A DNA stretch of 60,550 nucleotides, taken from Chitinophagaceae bacterium (GTDB lineage: Bacteria; Bacteroidota; Bacteroidia; Chitinophagales; Chitinophagaceae). How positions within the stretch are numbered: the stretch's first letter is position 1; each line of letters begins with the position of its first letter. The notes beneath the pieces are model-generated. The model was not told the DNA's origin. It worked only from the letters and a program-made list of their open reading frames with translations, and did no database searches. Positions 35,423 through 45,400 of this stretch are shown one piece after another. Where the stretch lies: the NCBI GenBank assembly GCA_028288585.1, contig JAQBNL010000083.1, positions 1-60,550 on the forward strand, given 5' to 3'. A program made the position numbers and the translations under genes.

Positions 35423-36166
35423 ATGGAAAAAATAAATACACTTTCAATATCTGTGCTCATGGCAATATTTATTTTATCAGCATGCAATTCTTCTGATAAA
35501 AAAACAACGGGTACAGATAATACAAAAGAAAAAAATAATGGATGGGAATTATTATTTGATGGCACAACAACAACCGGATGGCATACTTATGGAAAAGACA
35601 GTATAGGGAAAGCGTGGAAGGCAGAAGATAGTACACTGCATTTAGATGCATCAAAAGAAGGCTGGCAGACAAAAGATGGCGGAGATATTGTTACCGACAA
35701 TGAATATGAAAACTTTGACCTGAAGCTGGAATGGAAAATTTCAGAAGGAGAAAATAGCGGCATTATGTTTTATGTACATGAAGACACTTCGAAATATAAA
35801 TATGCATGGGAAAGTGGCCCTGAAATCCAGGTATGTGATAATGAAAAAAACGAAGATGGAAAAATAGATAAAGCAAGAGCCGGAGACCTGTACGATCTTG
35901 TCGCTTCATCATCTCAACAATTTGTAAAACCGGCAGGGCAATGGAACCAGGTAGAAATAATAGCTGATAAAGGAAAACTAAATCTTTACATGAATAGTCA
36001 GCATGTTTTATCCACAACATTATGGGATGACACATGGAAAAAATTAATTGCCGCTACAAAGTTTAAAACCATGCCCGGCTTTGGAACTTTTAAAAAAGGA
36101 AAAATTGCTTTGCAGGATCATGGCGCTGATGTTTGGTTCAGAAATATAAAAATTAAAAAGCTTTAA
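35423..36166 (+). CDS. DUF1080 (3-keto-disaccharide hydrolase-type) lipoprotein
   Basis: The ATG at 35423 gives a lipoprotein signal with LSAC (Cys21) and 247 residues. The mature chain is one concanavalin-like DUF1080 domain: GWELLFDGTTTTGWHTYG at the start, then DIVTDNEYENFDLKLEWKIS, NSGIMFYVHED, and a closing GKIALQDHGADVWFRNIKIK. This domain is common in Bacteroidota and Planctomycetota, and some members cleave 3-keto-glycosides made by GMC or Gfo/Idh oxidoreductases. It is encoded 17 bp after the GMC dehydrogenase and 6 bp before GH3, so it is part of one operon. The cleaving role here is an inference from family and context. Confidence 0.88.
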   Translation: MEKINTLSISVLMAIFILSACNSSDKKTTGTDNTKEKNNGWELLFDGTTTTGWHTYGKDSIGKAWKAEDSTLHLDASKEGWQTKDGGDIVTDNEYENFDLKLEWKISEGENSGIMFYVHEDTSKYKYAWESGPEIQVCDNEKNEDGKIDKARAGDLYDLVASSSQQFVKPAGQWNQVEIIADKGKLNLYMNSQHVLSTTLWDDTWKKLIAATKFKTMPGFGTFKKGKIALQDHGADVWFRNIKIKKL

Positions 36167-36172
36167 TCTCTT

Positions 36173-38416
36173 ATGTACAGACTTACATTTTTATTCCGTT
36201 CGTGTTTTTTATTTTTTGCAACATTGCAAACTGTTGCAGGTTTTTCGCAAAAGAAAACCATTGATCAAAAAATTGATTCCGTTTTAAAACTGATGACACT
36301 TGATGAAAAAGTCGGGCAGATGAACCAGTACTCAGGGCCATGGGCACATACCGGGCCCATAACTGAGCAGGGAGATTTTTTACAACAGGTAAAAGGAGGC
36401 AAACTGGGTTCTTTATTAAATATAAATGGCGTGCAGCATACAAGGGAACTTCAGCAAATTGCCATGCAATCAAGGTTAAAAATTCCATTGCTGTTCGGGC
36501 AGGATGTTATTCATGGATACAGAACTACATTTCCTATTCCATTGGCAGAAGCGGCCAGCTGGGATTTACAGGCAATAGAATTATCTGCAAGAATTGCTGC
36601 AACAGAAGCAGCAGCTTCGGGTATTCACTGGACGTTTGCGCCCATGGTTGACATTGCCCGTGATCCACGCTGGGGAAGAGTAATGGAAGGTGCCGGCGAA
36701 GACACATACCTCGGGTCGCAAATCGCAGGAGCAAGAGTGAGAGGCTTCCAGGGAAAGGGGTTGGGTAATATTGATGCAGTAATGGCATGTGCCAAACATT
36801 TTGCTGCATACGGCGCAGCCATCGGCGGCAGAGATTATAATTCAGTTGATATGAGTGAGCGAACACTCTGGGAATTTTATTTACCTCCTTTTAAAGCAGC
36901 GGCAGATGCAGGCGCTGCAACTTTTATGAACAGCTTTAATGATCTTAATGGTATACCGGCTACGGCTAACAGTTACCTGCAAAAAGATATTTTAAAAGGC
37001 AAATGGAAGTTCAAAGGTTTTATTGTCAGCGACTGGGGATCGGTGGGAGAAATGGTTAAGCATGGTTATGTAAAAAATAATTATGAAGCAGCACTGGCAG
37101 CGGTTTTAGCAGGTAATGATATGGATATGGAAAGCCGTGCTTACAGGAACCATTTGGCACAACTGGTAAAAGAAAATAAAGTTCCTGTAGCAGTAGTTAA
37201 TGAGGCCGTAAAAAGAATTCTAAAGAAAAAATTTGAATTGGGATTATTTGACGACCCGTATAAATTCAGTAATGCGCAAAGAGAACAGCAGGAATTAAAT
37301 AATCCTGAGCATAAAAAAATTGCAAGAGATATATCCAAAAAAAGCATTGTATTGTTAAAGAATGAAAATAATCTTCTGCCCTTATCAAAAAATATTAAAA
37401 CAATTGCGGTTATTGGTCCATTGGCAAAATCAAAAATGGAAATGCTTGGCTTCTGGTCAACAGGATGGCCGGACAGTAATTATATAGTTTCTCAATATGA
37501 GGGATTACAAAACAAACTGGGTACAGGCGCCAAATTATTATATGCCCGCGGATGTGGAATTGAAGATTCCTCACGTAACGGGTTTGATGAAGCCATTGCA
37601 ATAGCACAACAGGCAGATGTTGTTATTATAAGCGTTGGTGAAAAAAGAGATATGAGCGGAGAAGCTAAAAGCCGCTCCAATATTCATTTGCCGGGCGTGC
37701 AGGAAGAATTAATTAAAGCAATTTACAGCACTGGCAAACCGGTTGTTGTTTTAATAAGTGCAGGGCGGCCGCTCATTTTTAACTGGACGGCAGACCATGT
37801 TCAGTCTATACTATATACATGGTGGCTGGGTGATGAAGCCGGTAATGCAATTGCCGATGTGTTGTTTGGAGATTATAATCCTTCGGGTAAATTACCTATG
37901 ACATTTCCTTTAACGGAAGGGCAACTTCCTATTTATTATAACCATTTTAATACGGGCCGCCCTGCTGAAAATGACAGGGACCGCTTTTACCGCTCTGCCT
38001 ATATTGATCTTTCTATTCACCCAAAATTTCCTTTTGGTTATGGTCTTAGTTATACAAATTTCAAATACGATAATTTAAAATTAAGTTCCGCAACAATTAA
38101 AGATGGCAAAACTATTGATGTATCATTTACATTAACCAACACAGGCAAATACAGCGGCGAAGAAGTAGTACAATTATACCTGAGAGATGAAGTGGCTTCC
38201 GTGGTTCGGCCTGTAAAAGAATTAAAAGATTTTAGAAAAGTTTTCTTACAGCCGGGCGAAAGCAAACAGGTTACGTTTATAATTAACAAAGAAAAACTTT
38301 CATTCTATAATCAAAAGTTGCAATGGATAACAGAGCCTGGCAAATTTGATCTTATGATTGGAAGTTCTTCTGATGATATAAGATTAAAGCAAAGTTTTGA
38401 ATTGAATGGGAATTAA
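36173..38416 (+). CDS. GH3 beta-glucosidase (BglX-like)
   Basis: The 747-residue exported enzyme has a signal peptide (ending TVAGFSQ), the GH3 barrel, the alpha/beta sandwich and a C-terminal fibronectin-like domain (about 640-745, VVQLYLRDEVASVVRPVKELKDF). The nucleophile is Asp287 in FIVSDWGSV. Substrate-loop marks are FAPMVDIARDPRWGR and KHFAAYG. It should release glucose from the non-reducing end of beta-glucans or oligosaccharides in the periplasm. Together with GH16, two GH30 and three GH144-like enzymes in the region, a beta-glucan-derived oligosaccharide is the likely substrate; linkage (1,2, 1,3 or 1,6) is not readable. It lies 6 bp after the DUF1080 gene. Confidence 0.94.
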   Translation: MYRLTFLFRSCFLFFATLQTVAGFSQKKTIDQKIDSVLKLMTLDEKVGQMNQYSGPWAHTGPITEQGDFLQQVKGGKLGSLLNINGVQHTRELQQIAMQSRLKIPLLFGQDVIHGYRTTFPIPLAEAASWDLQAIELSARIAATEAAASGIHWTFAPMVDIARDPRWGRVMEGAGEDTYLGSQIAGARVRGFQGKGLGNIDAVMACAKHFAAYGAAIGGRDYNSVDMSERTLWEFYLPPFKAAADAGAATFMNSFNDLNGIPATANSYLQKDILKGKWKFKGFIVSDWGSVGEMVKHGYVKNNYEAALAAVLAGNDMDMESRAYRNHLAQLVKENKVPVAVVNEAVKRILKKKFELGLFDDPYKFSNAQREQQELNNPEHKKIARDISKKSIVLLKNENNLLPLSKNIKTIAVIGPLAKSKMEMLGFWSTGWPDSNYIVSQYEGLQNKLGTGAKLLYARGCGIEDSSRNGFDEAIAIAQQADVVIISVGEKRDMSGEAKSRSNIHLPGVQEELIKAIYSTGKPVVVLISAGRPLIFNWTADHVQSILYTWWLGDEAGNAIADVLFGDYNPSGKLPMTFPLTEGQLPIYYNHFNTGRPAENDRDRFYRSAYIDLSIHPKFPFGYGLSYTNFKYDNLKLSSATIKDGKTIDVSFTLTNTGKYSGEEVVQLYLRDEVASVVRPVKELKDFRKVFLQPGESKQVTFIINKEKLSFYNQKLQWITEPGKFDLMIGSSSDDIRLKQSFELNGN

Positions 38417-38509
38417 ACCAATAAATATTTTTCCGACAGATTTTTTAACTAATTCCCACAGAAAAGAATACTCGCATTACAATTACCTTTACCATTATTT
38501 ATTAATAGT

Positions 38510-39967
38510 ATGATACATAAAAAATTTACAGTTATTGCCTCTGTATACTGCATGATCGCATTATCATTTTGCTGTTCCAAACATACATCCAATACAGGAG
38601 GCGGAACAACTCCCCCACCACCAACACCACCAGTAGTACTTACCAATGATGTTGATTTTTGGCTAACCTACCAATCCTCATTATTACAAAAGCAAACAGC
38701 AATACTTTCTTTTGGCACAGAAACCAATACATACTCTTTTATTGATGTAGATACTACACAATTACTTCAAACCGTTGATGGGTTTGGTTATACGCTTACA
38801 GGCGGCAGCGCTTATGTTATCAACAAATTAAGCTCGGTTAATAAAGCAAACTTATTGCAGGAATTATTTGGCAGCGGTAGTAACTCAATTGGCATTAGTT
38901 ATTTGCGCATTAGTATTGGCGCATCAGATCTAAATGCTACTGTTTTCAGTTATGATGATATGCCGGCGGGGCAAACAGATATTAATCTTGCCAATTTTAG
39001 TCTTAATCCTGACAAAACAGATGTTATTCCTTTACTAAAAGAAATTTTAGCAATCAATCCTTCCATTAAGATATTAGCCTGTCCGTGGTCTCCCCCGGTA
39101 TGGATGAAAGATAATGGAAGCTCAATTGGAGGAAGCTTGCAAACGCAATATTATAATGTATATGCGCAATACTTTGTAAAGTACATTCAGCAGATGAAGG
39201 CCGAAGGAATTACGATTGATGCAATCACACCTCAAAATGAACCGCTTCATCCCGGCAATAATCCCAGCCTGCTTATGACTGCTTTGCAACAGGCAGACTT
39301 TATTAAGAATAGTCTTGGCCCTGCTTTCCAGGCTACCGGTATAGCTACAAAAATTATTGCATACGATCATAATTGCGATCGTCCTGATTATCCACTTACT
39401 GTTTTAGCCGATCCGGCTGCAAGACAGTTTGTAAATGGGTCCGCATTTCATTTGTATGCAGGAGATATCAGCGCTCTTACACAGGTTCATAATGCCTTTC
39501 CTGATAAGCATGTATATTTTACAGAACAATACACCGCATCCAACGGTGACTTTGCCGGTGATCTTAAATGGCATTTAAAAAACGTTGTCATTGGTTCTAT
39601 GCGTAACTGGAGCCGCAATGCATTGGAATGGAATTTAGCAAACGATGAATCTTTTAATCCTCACACACCTGGTGGATGCAATACCTGTAAAGGAGCTTTA
39701 ACTATAACCAGCACAGGAGCAGTTATCCGTAATGTGGCTTATTATATTATTGCACATGCATCCAAATTTGTTCCGGCCGGTTCTGTTCGCATACAAAGTA
39801 ATATAACAGGTAGCCTGCAGAATGTAGCTTTTAAAACGCCTGCCGGAAAAAAAGTATTGATCGTAGAAAATGATGGAACCACATCAGCTTTTTTTAATAT
39901 CAGGTTTAATAATAAATGGGTAAGCACAGTATTGGATGGCGGGGCAGTTGGCACTTATGTGTGGTAA
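38510..39967 (+). CDS. GH30 family lipoprotein glycosidase
   Basis: The 485-residue protein has a lipoprotein signal (SFCC, Cys21 or 22) and a Gly/Pro-rich tether (GGGTTPPPPTPPVVL) before the catalytic domain. GH30 features are QTVDGFGYTLTGGSAYVI, ILACPWSPPVWMKDNG, the acid/base Glu244 in TPQNEPL and the nucleophile Glu339 in YFTEQYT, with a closing beta-domain. GH30 enzymes of this type act on beta-1,6- or other beta-glucans, or on glucosylceramide. The tether suggests surface display. It is the fourth gene of the GMC-DUF1080-GH3 run and is followed by GH16 and a second GH30. Confidence 0.9.
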   Translation: MIHKKFTVIASVYCMIALSFCCSKHTSNTGGGTTPPPPTPPVVLTNDVDFWLTYQSSLLQKQTAILSFGTETNTYSFIDVDTTQLLQTVDGFGYTLTGGSAYVINKLSSVNKANLLQELFGSGSNSIGISYLRISIGASDLNATVFSYDDMPAGQTDINLANFSLNPDKTDVIPLLKEILAINPSIKILACPWSPPVWMKDNGSSIGGSLQTQYYNVYAQYFVKYIQQMKAEGITIDAITPQNEPLHPGNNPSLLMTALQQADFIKNSLGPAFQATGIATKIIAYDHNCDRPDYPLTVLADPAARQFVNGSAFHLYAGDISALTQVHNAFPDKHVYFTEQYTASNGDFAGDLKWHLKNVVIGSMRNWSRNALEWNLANDESFNPHTPGGCNTCKGALTITSTGAVIRNVAYYIIAHASKFVPAGSVRIQSNITGSLQNVAFKTPAGKKVLIVENDGTTSAFFNIRFNNKWVSTVLDGGAVGTYVW

Positions 39968-39989
39968 AGAATTGAATCAAATAAATTTT

Positions 39990-40805
39990 ATGAATAGAAT
40001 AATACAGGTAGCAATAATAATGTTGCTACCTGTATTTGTTTTATCTCAAAACAAAAAAACAGCAAAACTAAAACAAAGAAGCTTTTCTTCTGTTCCTTAT
40101 TGGCGGGAAGAATTTAATTATAATGGATTACCCGATACAACTAAGTGGAGTTATGAAACCGGTCGTTCTGCAAATAATGAGATCGAATATTATACAAATG
40201 CAAAAAATGCAATGGTAAGAAACGGGGTTTTAGTAATAGCCGCAAAAAAAGAAAAGATAGATGGAATGGACTACTCATCGGCAAGGATGGTAACAAATGG
40301 CAAGGCAGATTTTTTGTATGGACGTTTTGAAATAAGAGCTAAACTCCCTACGGGCAGGGGCTTGTGGCCTGCTATATGGATGATGCCTGTAAAAGAAAAT
40401 TATGGAGGATGGCCTGCATCAGGTGAGATAGATATTATGGAGCAGGTTGGCTATGCACCTGATACGGTTCATATAAGTACTCACACCCATGAACAGAACT
40501 GGATGAAAAATAATGGAGTTACTTCAGTAGCTTTTGTAAAAACAGCAACGGCTGCATTTCACATTTACCGGATCGATTGGACACCTGGAGGGATAGAAGG
40601 TTTTATTGATGGCAAAAAAATTTTTCAGCATCTTAACAATACTAAAGGCCATGGCTACTGGCCCTTTGATAAACCATTTTTTTTAATATTAAATATTGCT
40701 GTTGGTGGCGACTGGGGTGGAAAGTATGGAGTGGATGATACTATTTTTCCTAAGCAAATGGAAGTGGATTATATTCGTGTTTATAAAATGAAAGATAAAA
40801 AATGA
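39990..40805 (+). CDS. GH16 beta-glucanase
   Basis: Using the ATG at 39990 (an upstream in-frame TTG/ATG would overlap the GH30 gene) gives a 271-residue secreted enzyme with signal MNRIIQVAIIMLLPVFVLSQ. The active-site motif of the laminarinase/lichenase type is complete: Glu146-I-D148-I-M-Glu151 in GEIDIMEQVG. The chain also shows WREEFNYNGLPDTTKWSYETG at the front and FFLILNIAVGGDWGGKYG at the end. It should cut beta-1,3- or mixed-linked glucans internally. Its end overlaps the second GH30 start by 4 bp. A perfect 14-bp hairpin lies inside its signal-peptide codons. Confidence 0.92.
   Translation: MNRIIQVAIIMLLPVFVLSQNKKTAKLKQRSFSSVPYWREEFNYNGLPDTTKWSYETGRSANNEIEYYTNAKNAMVRNGVLVIAAKKEKIDGMDYSSARMVTNGKADFLYGRFEIRAKLPTGRGLWPAIWMMPVKENYGGWPASGEIDIMEQVGYAPDTVHISTHTHEQNWMKNNGVTSVAFVKTATAAFHIYRIDWTPGGIEGFIDGKKIFQHLNNTKGHGYWPFDKPFFLILNIAVGGDWGGKYGVDDTIFPKQMEVDYIRVYKMKDKK
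40001..40036 (+). repeat. Perfect 14-bp inverted repeat inside the GH16 signal-peptide codons
   Basis: AATACAGGTAGCAA and TTGCTACCTGTATT flank an 8-nt loop, starting 11 nt after the first base of the start codon. In mRNA this is a strong hairpin just past the initiation site, followed by a T-rich stretch. It could tune translation or end some transcripts from the upstream genes. Confidence 0.75.
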
Positions 40806-42232
40806 AAGATTATATGAAAACTATTTTAACAGCCGCTATCATTTTGCTATTATCAAATGGTGTGCAGTCACAGAAAAAAATTATTGTTTATACAACTGCA
40901 GAAAATACAAACTATCGTTTAACATCAACAGATACTTTGCAGTTCACTTATATGGGCCAGCCAAAAGAAACCCAGCCCTGTGTATTTATTGACCCTACAA
41001 AAACATTTCAAACATTTATAGGCATTGGCGGGGCATTAACTGATGCATCAGCAGAAACTTTTGCCATGTTGCCTAAAGAAAAACAAAAAGAAATATTACA
41101 GGCATACTATGATCCAAAAAAAGGAATTGGTTATACACTGGCAAGAACCAATATACACAGCTGCGATTTTTCCAGCGGTAGCTATACTTATGTTGCGGAT
41201 GGCGATAAAGAATTAAAAACTTTTAGTGTTGCCCACGATGAGCAATATCGTATTCCTTTTATTAAGCAGGCTATTGCCGCCGCTGGCGGAAAGTTAACTT
41301 TATTTATAAGCCCATGGAGCCCGCCGGCATGGATGAAAGATAATAATGATATGCTGCATGGAGGAAAACTAAAACCCGAATTTTACCAGTCATGGGCAAA
41401 TTATTATGTAAAGTTTATCAGGGCTTATGCAAAGGAAGGGATCCCGGTATGGGGGCTTACCATCCAAAATGAACCCATGGCTACCCAAAAATGGGAATCG
41501 TGTGTTTTTACTGCAGAAGAAGAAAGAGATTTTCTGAAAAAATATTTAGGGCCAACCTTAAATAAAGAAGGATTAAGTGATAAAAAAATAATTGCATGGG
41601 ATCATAACCGCGACCTGGCATACCAACGGGCATCAACAATATTCAGTGACCCTGAAGCCGCCAAATATGCATGGGGGTTAGGCTTTCACTGGTATGAAGA
41701 TTGGAGCGGAGGCGACCAGGTATATGACAATATAAAAAGAGTACAGGAAAGTTTCCCTGCAAAAAATATTTTATTTACTGAAGGCTGTAATGGCCCATTC
41801 AACATGAAACAGATAAATGACTGGAATTGGGGAGAACGCTATGGCCGCTCCATGATTAATGATTTTAATAACGGCACCGTTGGATGGACAGACTGGAATG
41901 TATTGCTAGATGAAATTGGCGGTCCTAATCATGTACAAAATTATTGCTTCGCACCAATTCATGCAGATACCAAAACAGGCAAGGTATATTATATGAATGC
42001 ATATTATTACATTGGTCATTTCTCAAAATTTATCAGGCCCGGTGCAAAAAGAATTGTAAGCTCCTCCAGCAGAAGCCCTTTGCTAAGTACAGCTTTTAAA
42101 AATAAAGATGGAAGTATTGTAGTGGTAATAATGAATCAGGGTAATAAAAATCTTCCCTATTTTTTATGGAATAATGGCAAAGCTGCGCAGGTAACAAGTT
42201 TGGCTCATTCTATAGCTACTTTGGTGTTATAA
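40802..42232 (+). CDS. GH30 beta-glycosidase (second copy)
   Basis: The 476-residue enzyme starts at an ATG overlapping the GH16 stop (ATGA), with a signal peptide ending NGVQSQ; a second ATG at 40814 is also possible. GH30 marks are QTFIGIGGALTDASAETF, LFISPWSPPAWMKDN, acid/base Glu224 in IQNEPMA and nucleophile Glu327 in LFTEGCNG. It is closer to the glucosylceramidase/endo-beta-1,6-glucanase branch than the first GH30 and is not a recent duplicate. It has no lipobox, so it is probably periplasmic. It is the last gene before a very strong terminator. Confidence 0.92.
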   Translation: MKDYMKTILTAAIILLLSNGVQSQKKIIVYTTAENTNYRLTSTDTLQFTYMGQPKETQPCVFIDPTKTFQTFIGIGGALTDASAETFAMLPKEKQKEILQAYYDPKKGIGYTLARTNIHSCDFSSGSYTYVADGDKELKTFSVAHDEQYRIPFIKQAIAAAGGKLTLFISPWSPPAWMKDNNDMLHGGKLKPEFYQSWANYYVKFIRAYAKEGIPVWGLTIQNEPMATQKWESCVFTAEEERDFLKKYLGPTLNKEGLSDKKIIAWDHNRDLAYQRASTIFSDPEAAKYAWGLGFHWYEDWSGGDQVYDNIKRVQESFPAKNILFTEGCNGPFNMKQINDWNWGERYGRSMINDFNNGTVGWTDWNVLLDEIGGPNHVQNYCFAPIHADTKTGKVYYMNAYYYIGHFSKFIRPGAKRIVSSSSRSPLLSTAFKNKDGSIVVVIMNQGNKNLPYFLWNNGKAAQVTSLAHSIATLVL

Positions 42233-42250
42233 ATTTTTAGAAGTTTACAA

Positions 42251-42293
42251 AAAAAAATAAAGTATCCGGGTTGCCGGATACTTTATTTTTTTT
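42251..42293 (+). terminator. Very strong intrinsic terminator ending the GMC-to-GH30 operon
   Basis: A 19-bp perfect stem (AAAAAAATAAAGTATCCGG against its complement) has a 4-nt loop and the arm itself ends in a T-run. It cuts the hydrolase operon from the SusC/SusD unit, which must have its own promoter. Confidence 0.93.
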
Positions 42294-42376
42294 ATGCACA
42301 TACCTTTTTAAAAAAAATTTACTTTTCATGCATCTTTTTCGTAACGTTGTGTGTCCATAAAAAGATAACTACAGCC

Positions 42377-42479
42377 GATTGCTATAATTATTAAGGATTG
42401 CTATATTAGGGATTGCTACAATTTACATGTTTTTTTTATTGAGAATATTAACGCTTAAATCTATTGAGTATGATTGCTA
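42377..42479 (+). promoter_or_regulatory. Four GATTGCTA direct repeats in the SusC leader
   Basis: GATTGCTA occurs at 42377, 42396, 42411 and 42472 (the last overlaps the SusC start codon). The first three are spaced 19 and 15 bp. Spacing is not regular, so this may be a regulator-binding cluster or chance in AT-rich DNA. Confidence 0.35.
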
Positions 42480-45400
42480 TTTTAACAACTCTCAAAACAA
42501 AACGATTTTTTTTCTTACCGCTATTAATGTTTTCTTTAGCTTTTTTCTTTACCACATCCTTTCAGGCATATGGTCAGGGAAATGTAGTTAGCGGTAGAGT
42601 TACATCTGCTACCGGCGACCCTTTGCCAGGTGTATCAGTTCTTATAAAGGGTACCAAAAGGGGGACCTCCACTGACAACAATGGAAATTTTTCTTTAACC
42701 GGCGTAAATTCTAACGCAACGCTTGTTCTAAGTTCATCAGGCTATGACAGGCAGGAAGTAGCTCTTAATGGCAGAAATAATGTAGAAATAAATTTAGCAA
42801 CTGCCAGTACCCAACTAGAGCAGGTTGTAGTTATTGGTTATGGTACCGCCAACAAAAGAGACTTAACCGGGTCTATTGTAAAAATAAGTGGCAAAGAAGT
42901 ATCTGATAAACCTAATACTAACCCCATCTCTTCATTGCAGGGCAAAGTTCCCGGGTTATCTGTTGTAAATAATGGTGTGCCGGGCCAGGCACCGGACATT
43001 CGTATTCGTGGTACAGTTAGTATTGGTTCTACTCACCCGCTGTATGTAGTTAATGGTATTTTTAATGACAATATTGATTTTTTGAATCCCAATGATATTG
43101 AATCTATCGAAATCTTAAAAGACCCATCTTCCTTAGCCATTTTTGGAGTTAAAGGTGCTTCAGGTGTAATAGCTATTACTACCAAGCAGGCAAAAGCGGG
43201 TCAGCTTGTTGTAAATTTTAATACTTCATTCGGTTCAAAAAAATTAGTTGATAAAATTCAATTAGCAAGCGGGGCCGAATTCAGATCGATTTTAGCACAG
43301 GAAGCTCAAAATGGATTAAATGACCCCGACCCAAGTATAGGACAAAAAAATACTGATTTCCTTAAAAACGAATTACCTAAATGGACTGGAAATACAGATT
43401 GGGTTGATGCACTAACCCGTACTGCCAATTTTAATGCAACCAATATTAGTGTTGCCAGTGCTACTGAGAATAATAAATTTTACCTCAGTGCCGGATATAC
43501 TGGAGATGAAGGAATTGTAAAACATGTTAAATACGAGCGTATAAATTTTAATATAAATGAAGAAATAAAGGTAAGTAAGAAGATGAGGTTTGGGTTTAAC
43601 CTTGTTGCATCCAGGGAAAATTTACCTTATGAAAGTGATCAGTTAGATAATGCAAGGAGGGCACTTCCAATAATTAATTCTGACACTAAATCAATTTTTG
43701 CCAAAAACCCTTATGGGAATGATTCAACAAACTATAATATTTATGAAGGTGTTCCCGTAATTCAAAATACAGAACATAATCCTTTAATGGTGATAGAAAA
43801 TGAATGGGATAAATTAAAAGACATTAAATGGCGCTTCGTACCCAGCCTTTATGGAGAATATAATATAACCAGGGATTTAAGCTTTAAGGCAAGTGTATAC
43901 GCTGATATTTCTAACGAAGATAAAAGAAGATACACCCCTCTTTATTATTCTTATAATCCGTCAGCTAGTGGTAGCAACCAAGTTTCTCTTTATAATAAAA
44001 CAACTTCTTTTGTGCAGGATGGCTATAATACCAGGTCATTCCAGGGAGATTATATTTTTAATTATAAGAAGAATATTGGAGACCATTCATTTAATGCAAC
44101 TGCTGGTTTTACTCATTATTATTTCGGATTTTTTCAAACTACCGCTAAAACGCTGCAACAGTCTGGGGATATTCCAATTCCAAACAACGAGAGGCTTTGG
44201 TACATAAGTTCCGGCTTTGGCAATCCATCAAGCCCAACCTCAGCACAACATGAATATGCTACTGTATCGGGCTTAGTAAGAGTTCTTTATAATTATAAAT
44301 CTAAATATTTCCTGAATGGCTCGTTTAGGAGAGATGGTGCCAGCGGAATTAATAGTGTATACAGCAAAAAGTTTCAAAATTTTTGGGCAATTGGTGCTGC
44401 ATGGGAACTAACCAAAGAAATTTTTCTGGAAAACCAAAAGCTATTCGACTTTTTAAAATTAAAAGGTTCAATAGGGTTGTTAGGAAATTTCAATACATTA
44501 GGAAATGATTATCCTGCCTATCCTGGCCTGGGCTACTCCAATGCACAGTTTGGAGGAAACACTGTAACGGTTGCCAATCCAAACTATTTGGTAGATCCAA
44601 ATCTTAGATGGGAGCAGGTAAGCGGTAAAGAGATTGGAGTAGAATTTGGTGCTTTTGGAAACAGGTTGCATGGAGATATTAATTATTATAATAAAAGAAC
44701 CAAAAATTTATTAGCCTTCTTAAAGCCTTCCGGAGTATCGCCAACCCTAACTAATTCAGGAGAAATCTCTAATAAAGGATTTGAATTTTCTGCAAGCTGG
44801 AATCAAAGCTTTAGTAAGAATTTATCATTAACTGTTTCAGGCAATTTAACCACGTATAAAAATAAAGTAATATCATTAACTTATCCTACAAATCTTGACC
44901 CTCAAATTCCTAATCAAGCTAAAGAGGGATATCCTATTGGCTCCTTTTTTGGATATGTAGTAGAGGGATTATATCAAAGCTACAATGACATTCTAAAATC
45001 ACCTGTTTATAAAGGTACCGGAACATCTCCTTCTCCCGGAGATTTTAAGTATAAGGATTTAAATGGTGATGGCTTCGTAGATGATAAAGATCAAACTATG
45101 ATAGGCAATCCAACTCCTGACTTTTCTTATGGTGCTAGTCTTATTCTTCATTACATGGGTTTTGATTTAGGAGTAGACGTTGGTGGTGTTTATGGAAACG
45201 AGATTTACAGATATTGGGGTACTTCAGAACAAAAAAATTCTGTCTATAATTATCCGGCGTATTATACACAGGGATGGAATGGAGCTGGCACTTCTAATTG
45301 GGTACCTATAGTAGATGCTCAGCATACTGTTAACCGTGTACCTTCAACTTATGCTATAGAGGATGGAAGCTATTTCCGTATTAGAAATCTTCAGTTAGGC

